Assembly: GCF_002866825.1 (NCBI RefSeq) | Contig: NZ_PKUS01000001.1 | Coordinates: 434,001 to 498,000 of the forward strand | Direction of reading: 5' to 3' | DNA from: Pseudohalioglobus lutimaris | Lineage (GTDB): Bacteria; Pseudomonadota; Gammaproteobacteria; Pseudomonadales; Halieaceae | Length of the DNA: 64,000 nt | Part shown: positions 29,295 through 39,431 of the stretch, piece by piece | Numbering within the stretch: the stretch's first letter is position 1 | How the letters are laid out: every line of letters begins with the position of its first letter | Translations under genes and position numbers: made by a program | The notes under the pieces: model-generated | Databases searched by the model: none | Told to the model about the DNA's origin: nothing | Seen by the model: only the letters and a program-made list of their open reading frames with translations

Positions 29295-30665
29295 ATGAAC
29301 CTTGAAATTATTATTCTAGCTGCGGGTCAGGGCACCCGTATGAAGTCGTCCCTACCCAAGGTGCTGCACCGGGTCGCCGGGATTCCGATGTTACAACACG
29401 TGGTGAATACGGCCAGGGAACTGCATCCACAAGCCATTCACGTGGTTATAGGCCACGGCGCGCAGGCGGTCCGGGATGCGCTTGCGGCGGAAGCACTGAA
29501 CTGGGTGGAACAGACCGAGCAGTTGGGCACCGGGCATGCTGTATTGCAGGCGATGCCCGCGGTGGCGGGAGACAGTATGGTGCTGGTTCTGTACGGCGAT
29601 GTGCCTCTGCTTTCGGCCCGGACCCTGCATGCGCTTGTGGGCCGTGTCGCAGCCGGTCCGGCCCTGCTGACGGCCCATATGCAGGACCCCACCGGCTATG
29701 GTCGCGTGCTGCGCGACGGTGCGGGTAATGTACTGGGTGTGGTCGAGCATAAGGATGCCAGCGATGAGGAGTTACTGGTACAGGAAATTAATACCGGTGT
29801 ACTTGCTGCTTCCGCCGCAGCGCTTAACCAGTATCTGCCAGCAGTGGGGAATGCTAATAGCCAGGGTGAGTACTATCTGCCCGACGTGTTGTCCATGGCG
29901 GTAGCCGACGGTAAAACGGTATCCGCGCAGGTTGCCAGCTCGGAGTTGGAGATTCTCGGGGTCAATGATCACCTGCAGCTCAGCCAGGTAGAGCGGGAGT
30001 TTCAACTGCGTACGGCGCAGCAACTGTTGCGCGACGGTGTTGCCATCGCCGACCCTGCGCGCCTGGACATCCGCGGTTCGCTGACCTGTGGAGAAGGTGT
30101 GAGCATTGACGTCAACGTGATTGTGGAAGGGGACGTCGTCCTTGGTGATAACGTTACTGTTGGCCCCAACTGTGTACTCAGGAATGTGCGCATAGACGCA
30201 GGAGCCAGTATTCATGCCATGAGCCACCTTGAAGAGGCAGTGGTGGGCGCGGCCGCGAATGTCGGGCCCTACGCACGGTTGCGCCCCGGTACGGTGCTTG
30301 CTGAGCAAGCCCGGATCGGCAACTTTGTGGAGACCAAAAAAGCCACTATCGGTGTCGGCAGCAAGGTTAATCACCTGAGTTACATCGGTGACTGCGATAT
30401 GGGTGCCGGCGTCAACGTTGGGGCGGGTACCATTACCTGTAACTACGATGGTGTGAATAAACATACGACAGTGGTTGGCGACGGTGTATTCATCGGTTCC
30501 AACAGTACTCTCGTTGCGCCTATGCAGATTGCAGACAGCGGCTTTGTCGCAGCCGGGTCCACGCTGACCAAGGCGGTGGGTGGTGACGAACTGGCAGTAA
30601 GCAGGGCCAGGCAACGTAATATCCGCGGCTGGCAGCGCCCCCGGAAAGCTAACAAGGAAGACTAG
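29295..30665 (+). CDS. glmU: bifunctional N-acetylglucosamine-1-phosphate uridyltransferase / glucosamine-1-phosphate acetyltransferase
   Basis: Makes UDP-GlcNAc from glucosamine-1-P for peptidoglycan and LPS. From ATG 29295 it has 456 residues, the E. coli length. Seen: N-terminal nucleotidyltransferase motif [18 protein letters not shown], the GTGHAV and YGDVPLL segments, then the C-terminal left-handed beta-helix with ETKKATIG and NYDGVNK. An in-frame GTG at 29262 would overlap the operator. glmS follows after one nucleotide. Confidence 0.97.
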   Translation: MNLEIIILAAGQGTRMKSSLPKVLHRVAGIPMLQHVVNTARELHPQAIHVVIGHGAQAVRDALAAEALNWVEQTEQLGTGHAVLQAMPAVAGDSMVLVLYGDVPLLSARTLHALVGRVAAGPALLTAHMQDPTGYGRVLRDGAGNVLGVVEHKDASDEELLVQEINTGVLAASAAALNQYLPAVGNANSQGEYYLPDVLSMAVADGKTVSAQVASSELEILGVNDHLQLSQVEREFQLRTAQQLLRDGVAIADPARLDIRGSLTCGEGVSIDVNVIVEGDVVLGDNVTVGPNCVLRNVRIDAGASIHAMSHLEEAVVGAAANVGPYARLRPGTVLAEQARIGNFVETKKATIGVGSKVNHLSYIGDCDMGAGVNVGAGTITCNYDGVNKHTTVVGDGVFIGSNSTLVAPMQIADSGFVAAGSTLTKAVGGDELAVSRARQRNIRGWQRPRKANKED

Positions 30666-30666
30666 T

Positions 30667-32496
30667 ATGTGCGGGATTGTAGCGGCGGCGGCCAGGCGCG
30701 AAGTATCGGAGATTTTACTGGAGGGCCTGCGCAGGCTCGAATACCGCGGATATGATTCCGCGGGAATGGCGCTTATCGACAACGAGCACCGCCTGTTGCT
30801 ACACAAGCAACTGGGCAAGGTCAGCGAACTGGAGCGCGCCCAGCAATTACAACCCTACTACGGTTGCACCGGCATTGCGCATACGCGCTGGGCAACCCAT
30901 GGGGAGCCTTCTGCCGCGAATGCCCACCCACATATTTCCGGACAGCGCCTAGCCCTGGTGCACAACGGCATTATCGAAAATCATGAAGTGTTGCGCGCTG
31001 AGTTGCAGTCGCAAGGCTACGATTTCGCTTCCGGGACTGACTCAGAGGTGATCGCGCACCTGCTGCACGGGTTTCTGCAGCAGGGTGACGGCCTTGTCGA
31101 CGCAATGCGCCAGACAGTACGCAAGCTGGAGGGCGCGTATGCGGTGGCCGCTATCGATATCCATCACCCCGACCAGGTGATTGCTGCCCGCCATGGCAGC
31201 CCCCTGGTCATCGGCGTGGGGATTGGCGAGAATTTTCTCGCCTCTGACCAGCTGGCTTTGCGCCAGGTCACAGACCGTTTCGTGTACCTCGAAGAGGGTG
31301 ATCTGGCGCTGATTTCGCCGTCTGAACTGCTGGTCTTCAATGAGCAGGGTGAGCCGGTGTGCCGGGACCAGACCCCTATCGACGATGTGGTTGAGTCAGT
31401 TGAGCTGGGTGCCTATGACCATTACATGCTCAAAGAAATCTATGACCAACCACGCGCGCTGGCGGCTACGTTTCATGCCTGCGATAACCTGCTCAGGGAC
31501 GACAGTTGCTTTGGCGACGGCGCAGCGGCCATTTTTGACCGCGTCAACAACGTGCAGATCGCAGCGTGTGGCACCAGCTATCATGCCGGCATGGTGGCTC
31601 GCTACTGGCTGGAGGAACTCGCCGGAATCGCCTGCGAAGTGGAGGTAGCCTCTGAGTTCCGGTATCGCAAGCGTGTACAGCACGAGGGCACACTGTTGCT
31701 GACCATCTCCCAGTCCGGGGAGACGGCCGATACGCTGGCGGCGCTGCGCAATGCCGGCGAGCACGAGTTTGTCGGCACCATGGTGATCGCTAACGTGGAC
31801 AACAGCTCGCTGGTGCGTGAGAGTGACCTGGTGTTCCTGACTCGCGCCGGAGCTGAAATAGGCGTCGCGTCGACCAAGGCGTTTACCACCCAGTTAGTGG
31901 CGCTGCTGATGCTGACCATTGCGCTGGGCAGACGTCGCGGTATGAGCCCGGAAAAACAGCAGGAAGTAATCAATGCGCTGCAGCGGCTCCCGGATTTCGT
32001 GGAGGAAACGCTGGAACTGGACACGAATATTCAGCAGCTATCGGAAGCTTTTATACCCAAGCACCATGCGCTGTTCCTGGGCCGTGGCATCCAGTACCCC
32101 ATCGCCATGGAGGGCTCGCTAAAGCTCAAGGAGATCTCATATATCCATGCGGAAGCTTACCCCGCTGGTGAGTTGAAGCACGGGCCACTGGCGCTGGTGG
32201 ATGACGACATGCCGGTTGTAGCCGTCGCCCCCGGTGATGAGCTGCTGGAAAAGCTCAAGTCCAACCTGGAGGAAGTACGCTCGCGGGGTGGGGAGCTTTT
32301 TGTCTTTGCCGATCGGGCCGCGGGGTTCTCCAGTGAACCGCGGGTCAAGGTACTCAACATGCCTCACTGTCCGGAGGTGATCAAACCCATCGTCTACACC
32401 GTGGCCTTGCAGTTGCTTTCGTATCACGTGGCGGTACAGAAAGGAACCGACGTGGACAAGCCCCGCAATCTCGCCAAATCGGTTACCGTGGAATAG
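30667..32496 (+). CDS. glmS: glutamine-fructose-6-phosphate aminotransferase (isomerizing)
   Basis: Makes glucosamine-6-P from fructose-6-P and glutamine, the first step of the hexosamine pathway. 609 residues, as in E. coli. Seen: Cys2 nucleophile of the N-terminal glutaminase (MCGIVAA), [11 protein letters not shown], then two SIS domains (SQSGETADT, and [11 protein letters not shown]) ending in [13 protein letters not shown] one-nucleotide gap to glmU implies one operon. The usual GlmY/GlmZ-type control cannot be judged from this sequence. Confidence 0.98.
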   Translation: MCGIVAAAARREVSEILLEGLRRLEYRGYDSAGMALIDNEHRLLLHKQLGKVSELERAQQLQPYYGCTGIAHTRWATHGEPSAANAHPHISGQRLALVHNGIIENHEVLRAELQSQGYDFASGTDSEVIAHLLHGFLQQGDGLVDAMRQTVRKLEGAYAVAAIDIHHPDQVIAARHGSPLVIGVGIGENFLASDQLALRQVTDRFVYLEEGDLALISPSELLVFNEQGEPVCRDQTPIDDVVESVELGAYDHYMLKEIYDQPRALAATFHACDNLLRDDSCFGDGAAAIFDRVNNVQIAACGTSYHAGMVARYWLEELAGIACEVEVASEFRYRKRVQHEGTLLLTISQSGETADTLAALRNAGEHEFVGTMVIANVDNSSLVRESDLVFLTRAGAEIGVASTKAFTTQLVALLMLTIALGRRRGMSPEKQQEVINALQRLPDFVEETLELDTNIQQLSEAFIPKHHALFLGRGIQYPIAMEGSLKLKEISYIHAEAYPAGELKHGPLALVDDDMPVVAVAPGDELLEKLKSNLEEVRSRGGELFVFADRAAGFSSEPRVKVLNMPHCPEVIKPIVYTVALQLLSYHVAVQKGTDVDKPRNLAKSVTVE

Positions 32497-32651
32497 GTAG
32501 TCGACAGTTTACCGAGCACAGTCTGCATATTTGAAACATACGCTGGTTTGAGTGCAAATTAGGCAGATCATTCTAAATTTTCACCCTAGCGTGGATAAGG
32601 TGACTGGAAATACGTGCAGGTTTTTTAAATTCGGTAGGGGTATTTGAAACG

Positions 32652-34253
32652 ATGGCGAATAGCAGATTTAGTCTTATGTCGCGTGCGCAGAAGAAAATGG
32701 ACCGCGATATGCAGCAGGCCAGCAGCTACGAGCAATGGCATGAGCTGGCACAAAACCACGACCGCCAGACCGGTGCTGAACTCTGGCGCAAAAAACCCGA
32801 ATCCGGGCTCTACGACTCCGCAAATATCAGTCTTCGTCTGCAAAGGTTACGTAAATTGCGCAAGAAGGGCGATGACAACGCTTTGTTGTTTGCGCTCAAT
32901 GAAGGCATTCACGGTAATATGGAGGGGATGGGCAAGTCGGCGCTGTATCAGAAAGCGAAATGCGGCACCAAGCTGCTGATCGAAGAATACATCGATGAAA
33001 TTTGTGAATCCCTGACTCACCTGGCGCCAAGGCGACTGCAGAGCGTGCCCTGGGCAGATCGTATAGAGTTTTTCCAACGCGCCAGTCACTGCTACGGCCG
33101 CTCGGCATTAATGCTCAGTGGCGGCGGCACCCTGGGCTATTTCCATTTTGGAGTGCTCAAGGCGCTGATTGAGCAGGAGTTATGCCCAGTCGTTATTTCC
33201 GGCGCCAGCGCCGGTGCTTTCGTGGCGGCAGTCGTCGGCACCCGAACTGACTCCGAGTACCTCGCGCTCTTCGAGGACAATTACCTGGCCCGTGAGCTCA
33301 CCAGCAACAACGCAGATATCAAAATTGGTATCGGGATGGCTAAAAAGATAGACATGCGGGGAATCAAGCGCGAGATGGCGCGACACATTCCCGACATGAC
33401 CTTCCTTGAGGCCTATGAGAAAACCGGGCGCAGTATTAATATTACTATTTCCCCGGCGGAACCACGCCAGACCTCGCGCCTGCTCAACCATATTGCCTCC
33501 CCCAACGTCACCATTCGCTCCGCGGTTCTGGCCAGCTCTGCCGTGCCGGGTATCTTTCCCCCGGTACAGCTGGAAGCGCGCGACGTGGAGGGCAAGATAA
33601 AGCCCTACTTACCATCGCGTCGTTGGATAGACGGGTCCGTTTCGCAGGACCTGCCGGCAAAGCGCCTGGCGCGTATGTATGGCGTTAACCACTTTGTGGT
33701 CAGCCAGGTGCTACCGGGACTGGGACGTGAAGACAGCCTGAAGCCAGGGATGAGAAAAATTGTTTCTGATGCCTCGATAGCGGCCACCAAGCAAGTGGTG
33801 AGGGGCTGTCTAGACTTTGTGCAGCATCGCGCCAGAGTCGGCCCTCGCCTGGCGACCGCAATAGAGGCAGTGAATGCCTTGATAGACCAGCAGTTCAAGG
33901 CAGACGTGAATATCGTGCCGGGTTTTGGCGACACCAGGCTGGCCGACATCCTGAGGACCCTGGACGAGGATGAAATGGTGAAGTTGATGGCAGCCGGGGA
34001 GCGAGCCACCTGGCCCAGGCTGCCGATAATTGATACGACCACGCGCATTGGCCGCACGCTTGACGGTATCCTGCATGAGTTTGAAGTTGATGAGGCGCAC
34101 TGGCTGCGCACTGCACCGCAAACAGAGGCCGCGATGAAAGCCGACGCCGCCGTGCGTAAAACGCGCCGGGGCAAGCCCGCGGCAAAGACGCGGCGCAGCA
34201 AGCGCGCGGCAGCGGTAATTGATATGAAGGCAGCATCGCGCACGCGCGCATAG
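32652..34253 (+). CDS. patatin-like phospholipase with N-terminal DUF3336 domain
   Basis: A 533-residue predicted lipid acyl hydrolase. Residues ~10-145 match the helical DUF3336 region found before patatin domains in TGL3/4/5-type triacylglycerol lipases. The patatin domain follows: glycine-rich oxyanion loop SGGGTLGYFHFG (~156-167), nucleophile GASAG with Ser186, and catalytic-dyad Asp327 in WIDGSVSQDLP. The C-terminus is highly basic (KTRRGKPAAKTRRSKRAAA), which may bind membranes or polyanions. No signal peptide is visible. The 155-nt gap before it (32497-32651) shows no clear feature beyond a GGGG stretch near the start. Substrate unproven. Confidence 0.87.
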   Translation: MANSRFSLMSRAQKKMDRDMQQASSYEQWHELAQNHDRQTGAELWRKKPESGLYDSANISLRLQRLRKLRKKGDDNALLFALNEGIHGNMEGMGKSALYQKAKCGTKLLIEEYIDEICESLTHLAPRRLQSVPWADRIEFFQRASHCYGRSALMLSGGGTLGYFHFGVLKALIEQELCPVVISGASAGAFVAAVVGTRTDSEYLALFEDNYLARELTSNNADIKIGIGMAKKIDMRGIKREMARHIPDMTFLEAYEKTGRSINITISPAEPRQTSRLLNHIASPNVTIRSAVLASSAVPGIFPPVQLEARDVEGKIKPYLPSRRWIDGSVSQDLPAKRLARMYGVNHFVVSQVLPGLGREDSLKPGMRKIVSDASIAATKQVVRGCLDFVQHRARVGPRLATAIEAVNALIDQQFKADVNIVPGFGDTRLADILRTLDEDEMVKLMAAGERATWPRLPIIDTTTRIGRTLDGILHEFEVDEAHWLRTAPQTEAAMKADAAVRKTRRGKPAAKTRRSKRAAAVIDMKAASRTRA

Positions 34254-34296
34254 TTTAAGGATTGACGGTCCCGGTGGCGTATCATCGGGTCAGCAT

Positions 34297-34332
34297 CCCG
34301 CTCATCAGCTTCGCGCCGGTGAGCGGGTTTTT
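34297..34332 (+). terminator. rho-independent terminator (or leader attenuator) between patatin gene and TonB receptor
   Basis: CCCGCTCA (34297-34304) pairs with TGAGCGGG (34320-34327), followed by TTTTT (34328-34332). It ends patatin transcription. Because the next start codon is only 19 nt after the T-run, it would also lie in the leader of the following gene if that is transcribed from upstream. Confidence 0.8.
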
Positions 34333-34350
34333 CATAAGGACACCCGGACA

Positions 34351-36519
34351 TTGAAGAAAGCAGTGAGCGGCATTGTGCTGCTTGTAGTTGTGGGGCATAG
34401 CCATGCTCAGGAAGTGGCGCCGGTGCTGGAGGAAGTGCTGGTGACCGCGCAGAAGCGGGTGCAGAACGTCCAGGATATTCCGGTCACGGTCAACGTGGTC
34501 AGCGCGCAACACCTGGATAAATTTTCTATCCGCAATACAGCAGACCTTGCTGATGCTGTGCCAGGGTTGACGATTCAACCCACACCGCAAAACCTCGCCC
34601 AGGTGGCGATTCGCGGGTTGGGCACGGGCTCTGCCAGCGAAAGCCTGGATCAGTCTGTAGGCCTGTTTATCGATGGAATATGGAGCGGCCGGGTGCGCGA
34701 CTTCCAGACGGCGTTGTTCGACGTTGAACGCGTGGAGGTCATCAAGGGCACCCAGAATACCCTGTTGGGGAAAAACAGCAGCCTTGGTGCCCTCAGTATT
34801 ATCAGCTCGAAGCCCGGTGATACATTCACCGGTTACGTCCAGGGCGACTATGAGACCGGGTTCGGCAGCCGTTACCTGACCGGCGCGGTGAATATTCCCA
34901 GCTCTCTGGGCAACTACCGCCTGGCTTTCAATGCGGTGGATGAAGCGGGCTACGTGGATAACAATGCAATAGGCAGTGAGGTGCCTGAGCGGGAGCAGAA
35001 TACACTGCGTGTCGCGGCGCGTTTCGCGATAGGTGAGGGCGGGCGCCTGGACCTGAGTTATGAATATGACGATTTGCACATTACCGGGGACACGTTTCAG
35101 CCGGATAAGGACAGTGTCGGATTTATGCGGTCCATGAATCCGGGTGCGGACATCGGCCTCGACGACAACAAATACGCTTTTACCTCTTACAGTGGCCACG
35201 GCGACGCAGATGATGAGCAGACCTCGCAGCGCGCGGTTGCGCTGTATGAGCAGGCGCTGGCGCGCTTTACGCTGACCTCATTGACAGGCTGGTCTGAATA
35301 CGAGAATGACCGCCTGACCGATACAGACTTTCTCTCTGTGGACTACCTCACCTCGGTCTTCGCCAGTGATTACGAACAGTTTACCCAGGAACTGAGAATC
35401 GCCTCGCCACAGGGGGAGCGCCTGGAGTACATGTTGGGCATTTACTACCACGACAGTGCACTGGACTACGGCAACATCACCGACTCGGCCTTTCCGCCAC
35501 CCTTCACGATAGGGCCGCTTCCGGTGGATTCCAGTAGCCTGCTGACTTACACGCAGGATACGAAAATTCTGTCAACTTACGGGCAGGCCAGTCTCTACTT
35601 CGGGCAGCAGTGGAGCGCTACGCTGGGTTTGCGCTATACGGAGGAAGACAAGGATGCCGTATGGGCACGTGAGCGCCTGCGTAGTGGCGGCCCTCTGGCG
35701 GATATTCTTGCGGGCGTAATCAGCCCGGAGGTCGCGCCTACCGACCTGCATCGTAAAGAGTACAACCTCGATGGTTCGGTCAGCTTACAGTATGACTTCA
35801 GTGACCAGCTCACAGGCTATCTCTCCTGGGCATCCGGCAGCAAGAGTGGCGGATTTAGCATTAATGTTGCGGTTCCCGAGGAAGCTGAATTTGATACGGA
35901 GAAGGCCCAGACCTCGGAGCTGGGTTTCAAATGGCAATCGGCTGGCGGCGCCGGGCTATTTAATGCCGCCCTGTTTTACACTGACATCGATGACTTCCAG
36001 GTCGTCTCGTTTGTTGGCACTGGCTTCTTGACGTCAACCGTGCCCGCCCGCAGTCGCGGTCTGGAGCTGGAAACGCGCTGGTTATTGACGGCTGACCTGC
36101 TGGTCGGGGCCAGCGCTACGTATGTCGATGCGGAAGAAAAGGACAGCGGGCTGACGCTGCCTTATGCACCGGAGTGGTCAGCAGCGGTCGATGTTGCCTG
36201 GACGCTACCGGTTGACCTTGCTGGCCTGGAATGGCGTTTGGAAGGCGCGGTCAACTACCGTGATGAGCAGTACCAGCAACGCCTTGAAGCCGACCCTGAT
36301 GGGGCGCTGACCCTGGTGGATGTGAGACTCGCCATGGTACAGCCCGATGGCAGCTGGGAGCTGGCCCTGGTAGCGCGCAACCTGCTGGATGAGTCCAGTT
36401 CCTTTGGCTTTGATTTTCCTTTCTTTGGCGGCAGGGATGAGGTCCCCGCCGGCACTACCACTATCGGCAGTGTCAGTCGTCCGCGCACGCTTGCAGTGCA
36501 GGGCCGCTATAATTTCTGA
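34351..36519 (+). CDS. TonB-dependent outer-membrane receptor
   Basis: A 722-residue outer-membrane receptor. Seen: signal peptide (MKKAVSGIVLLVVVGHSHAQ), TonB-box-like LEEVLVTAQKR, plug domain with DIPVTVNVVSAQHLDKFSIRNTADLADAVPGL, IDGIWSGR and VERVEVIKGTQNTLLGKNS, then a 22-strand-type barrel ending LAVQGRYNF with a terminal Phe. Sequence style matches the large marine family of iron-complex, carbohydrate and lipid receptors; ligand unknown. The start is TTG 34351 with AAGGA about 10 nt upstream; GTG 34363 is an alternative. It converges on the lipoprotein gene at 36523. Confidence 0.9.
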   Translation: MKKAVSGIVLLVVVGHSHAQEVAPVLEEVLVTAQKRVQNVQDIPVTVNVVSAQHLDKFSIRNTADLADAVPGLTIQPTPQNLAQVAIRGLGTGSASESLDQSVGLFIDGIWSGRVRDFQTALFDVERVEVIKGTQNTLLGKNSSLGALSIISSKPGDTFTGYVQGDYETGFGSRYLTGAVNIPSSLGNYRLAFNAVDEAGYVDNNAIGSEVPEREQNTLRVAARFAIGEGGRLDLSYEYDDLHITGDTFQPDKDSVGFMRSMNPGADIGLDDNKYAFTSYSGHGDADDEQTSQRAVALYEQALARFTLTSLTGWSEYENDRLTDTDFLSVDYLTSVFASDYEQFTQELRIASPQGERLEYMLGIYYHDSALDYGNITDSAFPPPFTIGPLPVDSSSLLTYTQDTKILSTYGQASLYFGQQWSATLGLRYTEEDKDAVWARERLRSGGPLADILAGVISPEVAPTDLHRKEYNLDGSVSLQYDFSDQLTGYLSWASGSKSGGFSINVAVPEEAEFDTEKAQTSELGFKWQSAGGAGLFNAALFYTDIDDFQVVSFVGTGFLTSTVPARSRGLELETRWLLTADLLVGASATYVDAEEKDSGLTLPYAPEWSAAVDVAWTLPVDLAGLEWRLEGAVNYRDEQYQQRLEADPDGALTLVDVRLAMVQPDGSWELALVARNLLDESSSFGFDFPFFGGRDEVPAGTTTIGSVSRPRTLAVQGRYNF

Positions 36520-36522
36520 TGG

Positions 36523-38388
36523 CTAATGGCGGTCATGGCTGACACGGGCGCGGTGGGCTCGTTCGCGCATCTGCTGGTGCGTGCCGACTTGTATCGCCCG
36601 ATGCCGGGCCAGCTCCATGGGGGCGATGAACTTACCGGGCAGCGGCTGGTTGAAACTGGGCAGGAGCACCAGGCTTTCACATAGACCGATGCCTCGCTCC
36701 AGGTCCTCTGTCTCAGGCAGTGCATCCAGGTATTTGGAGACATCAGCCTCGCCGAGAATCCCAGCCAGCACCAGCTCTGCCCGTGCACGCACCGCGGGCG
36801 TTGCGACGCGGTTGCGCATGCCCCAGCGCAGGGTGAATTCGGCGCATTCCGGATCGGCCGATTCCGGGACCTCGAGGAACGAGGCGACCCGGTCCAGGCC
36901 GAAGTAGTAGCGCGTCAGCACTTCCTCCACCAGCATCGCCGTATCCTCGTAAGGGCTTGAATAGCTGTACAGCGCACTGGCGTCATCGGATTCGAACTCC
37001 AGGCCTACTTCACGCGGCGTCAGTGACAGTATAAGGCGGCTCGCAGGCGCGCCGTGAAACAGTATCTCACCCAGGTCCAGCAGCAGCTCTGAACGCAGCG
37101 GATACGCGTTCTTCAACTGGGTGCTGGCAGACTCCTGGTCAAAACGGAAGGTCACATCCAGCGGCGTCTCCCGGGGCGAAACCAGGGGCAATAGAGCGGG
37201 CGGCATCGCGTCGTTGGCGTGGGCCAGCTCATGGGCCAACAGATTGGCCATGGGCCATATGATGTCGCTGAGCCGGCGGTTTTCACCTTCCAGGTACTGT
37301 GAGGAGTAGTACCATGCCGGCCTGTTCCCGTCGACATACAGGTCGGCGGAAATAAACCCGAGGCCGCTGCTGAAGCCGCTACGATAGTCGGGCTCCCAGT
37401 CTATGGTGGCGCGTTCTCCAGGTGTCAGCCACAGGTCCTGAGGGTCCAGGTAGATTGCACCTGAGGTGGTGATATAAAACGCCGGGCGCACGCGTGAGCT
37501 GATCACCACGGCGGTGGCACCGCGAAACATCTTCAGCATGTCCCTTGGCAGGCGTTGCAGCACCTCCGCGAAGCGCTGACCCATCCAGCTGTGGCTGACT
37601 ACCGTGCGTTGCAGCACATCGCTGACCGAGGGGGTGGTGGTGCTGCTGCCCAGGAATGGTAGTTCTTCCAGTGTGCAAATGGCGAAGGGGTTGTTGGCGC
37701 TTACGCAGTCGGCAAGCACGCCCGCGTAGGGTGATTTTTTGCTGTGGGCGCGCAATTCTTCGGCCCGTACCTTGTCGGCCAGGCCAAAATCGAAAGAGGC
37801 GCTGGCGATGACGCCGTCGCTATCCACTGCAGATATGAACAGCCAGTAGTCCCGGAAACTGTAGTCATTGTCGGGAAGCCGGAAGCGGTAGTCATCGCCC
37901 ACGCGTGTTGCCGGCACCACGGCGCCCAGGTCCGCTGGGGCCATGAACAGCCGCGCAGAATCCTGCGCATGTACGCCTTCGAGCTCCAGGCTGTCGGCCG
38001 GTATGCTGAGAGTGCGGAGGGACTCGTTCCAGTAGAGCTCATAGCTGACCAGCTGCAACGGACCACGGTAACCCTGCTCGAAGCGGGCGCCCAGAGGGAT
38101 TTCGCGGTCCTGTTCCCAGAGCTCCCGGGTCAGTTCCAGCTCACAGGAACCATAGGTTCGGTCACAGACCCTGGTCCATCGCGAGAAGCTGTGGCCGGGA
38201 GCGGGGATCGGCCAGAAGACTTCCTGGAAGTCCTCATTGATGTCGAACAGATAGCCATCGCTATAGATTTCCCCGGAAAGCTGGCCGTAGACGAAACCCT
38301 CGCCGTTAACCACAACTGGCATGCGACACGCACTGAGGAGGACAACGGTAGCGGCGATCAGTAGGGAGGATCTGGACAACATGGTCAT
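36523..38388 (-). CDS. lipoprotein with HExxH metallopeptidase-like motif, function unknown
   Basis: A 621-residue predicted lipoprotein: signal segment LLIAATVVLLSAC with lipid-attachment Cys21. I do not recognise a named family. Residues ~386-390 read HELAH within NLLAHELAHANDAMPP, a zinc-metallopeptidase-type HExxH, and about 80 residues later SPYEDTAMLVEEVL could supply the third, glutamate ligand of a gluzincin. N-terminal ~200 residues look beta-rich. The convergent TonB receptor ends 3 nt away. It may be an envelope protease or a structural protein with a metal site; activity is inference only. Met codons at 38388 and 38382 are both possible starts. Confidence 0.72.
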   Translation of the reverse strand: MTMLSRSSLLIAATVVLLSACRMPVVVNGEGFVYGQLSGEIYSDGYLFDINEDFQEVFWPIPAPGHSFSRWTRVCDRTYGSCELELTRELWEQDREIPLGARFEQGYRGPLQLVSYELYWNESLRTLSIPADSLELEGVHAQDSARLFMAPADLGAVVPATRVGDDYRFRLPDNDYSFRDYWLFISAVDSDGVIASASFDFGLADKVRAEELRAHSKKSPYAGVLADCVSANNPFAICTLEELPFLGSSTTTPSVSDVLQRTVVSHSWMGQRFAEVLQRLPRDMLKMFRGATAVVISSRVRPAFYITTSGAIYLDPQDLWLTPGERATIDWEPDYRSGFSSGLGFISADLYVDGNRPAWYYSSQYLEGENRRLSDIIWPMANLLAHELAHANDAMPPALLPLVSPRETPLDVTFRFDQESASTQLKNAYPLRSELLLDLGEILFHGAPASRLILSLTPREVGLEFESDDASALYSYSSPYEDTAMLVEEVLTRYYFGLDRVASFLEVPESADPECAEFTLRWGMRNRVATPAVRARAELVLAGILGEADVSKYLDALPETEDLERGIGLCESLVLLPSFNQPLPGKFIAPMELARHRAIQVGTHQQMRERAHRARVSHDRH

Positions 38389-38587
38389 GGCAAATGGGAT
38401 GAACGTATAGAAACGGTATCAATGTGCTGATTCCATGGCTAGTGTTGTTTGTGGAAATAGGCACTTGGTGCCCCGCAGCCGTGCTCTCTCGCAGAACCGG
38501 CACCAGGGCAGGCTACCGCCTGAAAATAGCTGGTCTCCAGTCTGCACCGTTGGTTTTGACCCTGTGGGGCCTGATAAACTGCTGCTG

Positions 38588-38974
38588 ATGATGACCTTTA
38601 CCGTTTTGAAAACCGCGCACGTTTTATGTGCTTTCCTATCTGTTGCGGGCTTTGCACTCCGCGGATACTGGGCATTACAGAGTAATCCGCTGTGTAAACA
38701 TCGACTGGTGAAAGTGCTGCCACACGTGATCGATTCCTGCCTGCTGGGCACGGCGGTGGGAATGCTGTGGATATGGGGAGTATCGCCACTGAGCCTGCCC
38801 TGGGTAACGGCCAAACTGGTAGCACTGCTGCTGTATATTGCGCTGGGCATGGCGGCATTGCGATTTGCCAGGACGCGCGAGGCCAGGTTAGCGGCTTATC
38901 TCGCCGCTCTGGCAACTGCAGCCTATATTGTTGCGGTTGCTCTCACCCACTCAGCCTGGGGGCCGTTGGGGTAA
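38588..38974 (+). CDS. SirB2 family membrane protein
   Basis: A 128-residue protein with four hydrophobic helices. Seen: KTAHVLCAFLSVAGFALRGYW, LPHVIDSCLLGTAVGMLW, and TAKLVALLLYIALGMAAL, which follow the SirB2 pattern. The family was named from Salmonella invasion-gene regulation, but its biochemical role is unknown. ATG 38588 (or 38591) begins at the conserved N-terminus; longer in-frame starts add non-hydrophobic sequence. The 199-nt gap upstream holds no clear promoter, only a small GGCAC/GTGCC hairpin. Confidence 0.8.
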   Translation: MMTFTVLKTAHVLCAFLSVAGFALRGYWALQSNPLCKHRLVKVLPHVIDSCLLGTAVGMLWIWGVSPLSLPWVTAKLVALLLYIALGMAALRFARTREARLAAYLAALATAAYIVAVALTHSAWGPLG

Positions 38975-39005
38975 GGGCCGGTAGAATCCGGCCCTGATTC
39001 GCTGG

Positions 39006-39365
39006 TTATTTAGGGTTGGCCGCCTTGTACTCGCGAATTTCGGTATTGAACTGGCCGGCCACTGACTCTTCCGCAGACACTGCCGCATTGTAGGTTTCCT
39101 GGGCTTGTTGATAGCGGGCTTCAGCGCCCTCATCTCCGGCTTTAACCGCAGCCTCGGCTTCAGCCAGGCTGGGCTCCAGGCACTTCATGTATTCAAGATT
39201 TGCGGCTTGAAAAGCCTTCACGGCCTGTTGCCCGCTCAGCATGTCGTCCATGCTTGAGCTGGCGCCATCAGGAAGGGTCGGGGACGCCGGCGCTGTGCAT
39301 TCAGCGGCGAAAGCGGGCGCTGCGCCCAGAGCGAGAGCGATGGCGGTGTACTTGATGAATTGCAT
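39006..39365 (-). CDS. small secreted protein of unknown function
   Basis: A 119-residue protein with a clear signal peptide (MQFIKYTAIALALGAAPAFAA, cleavage after AFA) and a mature part of ~98 residues. The mature part has two cysteines (ECTAP and MKCLEP) that could form one disulphide, and a long Ala/Glu-rich helix. AGGAA lies about 8 nt before the ATG. I do not recognise a named domain. It converges with the SirB2 gene and follows the SPOR-domain gene on the same strand. Confidence 0.72.
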   Translation of the reverse strand: MQFIKYTAIALALGAAPAFAAECTAPASPTLPDGASSSMDDMLSGQQAVKAFQAANLEYMKCLEPSLAEAEAAVKAGDEGAEARYQQAQETYNAAVSAEESVAGQFNTEIREYKAANPK

Positions 39366-39431
39366 ATCGTTATTCCTGTAACGGGTTTGACGTAAGTAAA
39401 AACATTAGCAGGCGAGACCGCTGCTGCCAAG

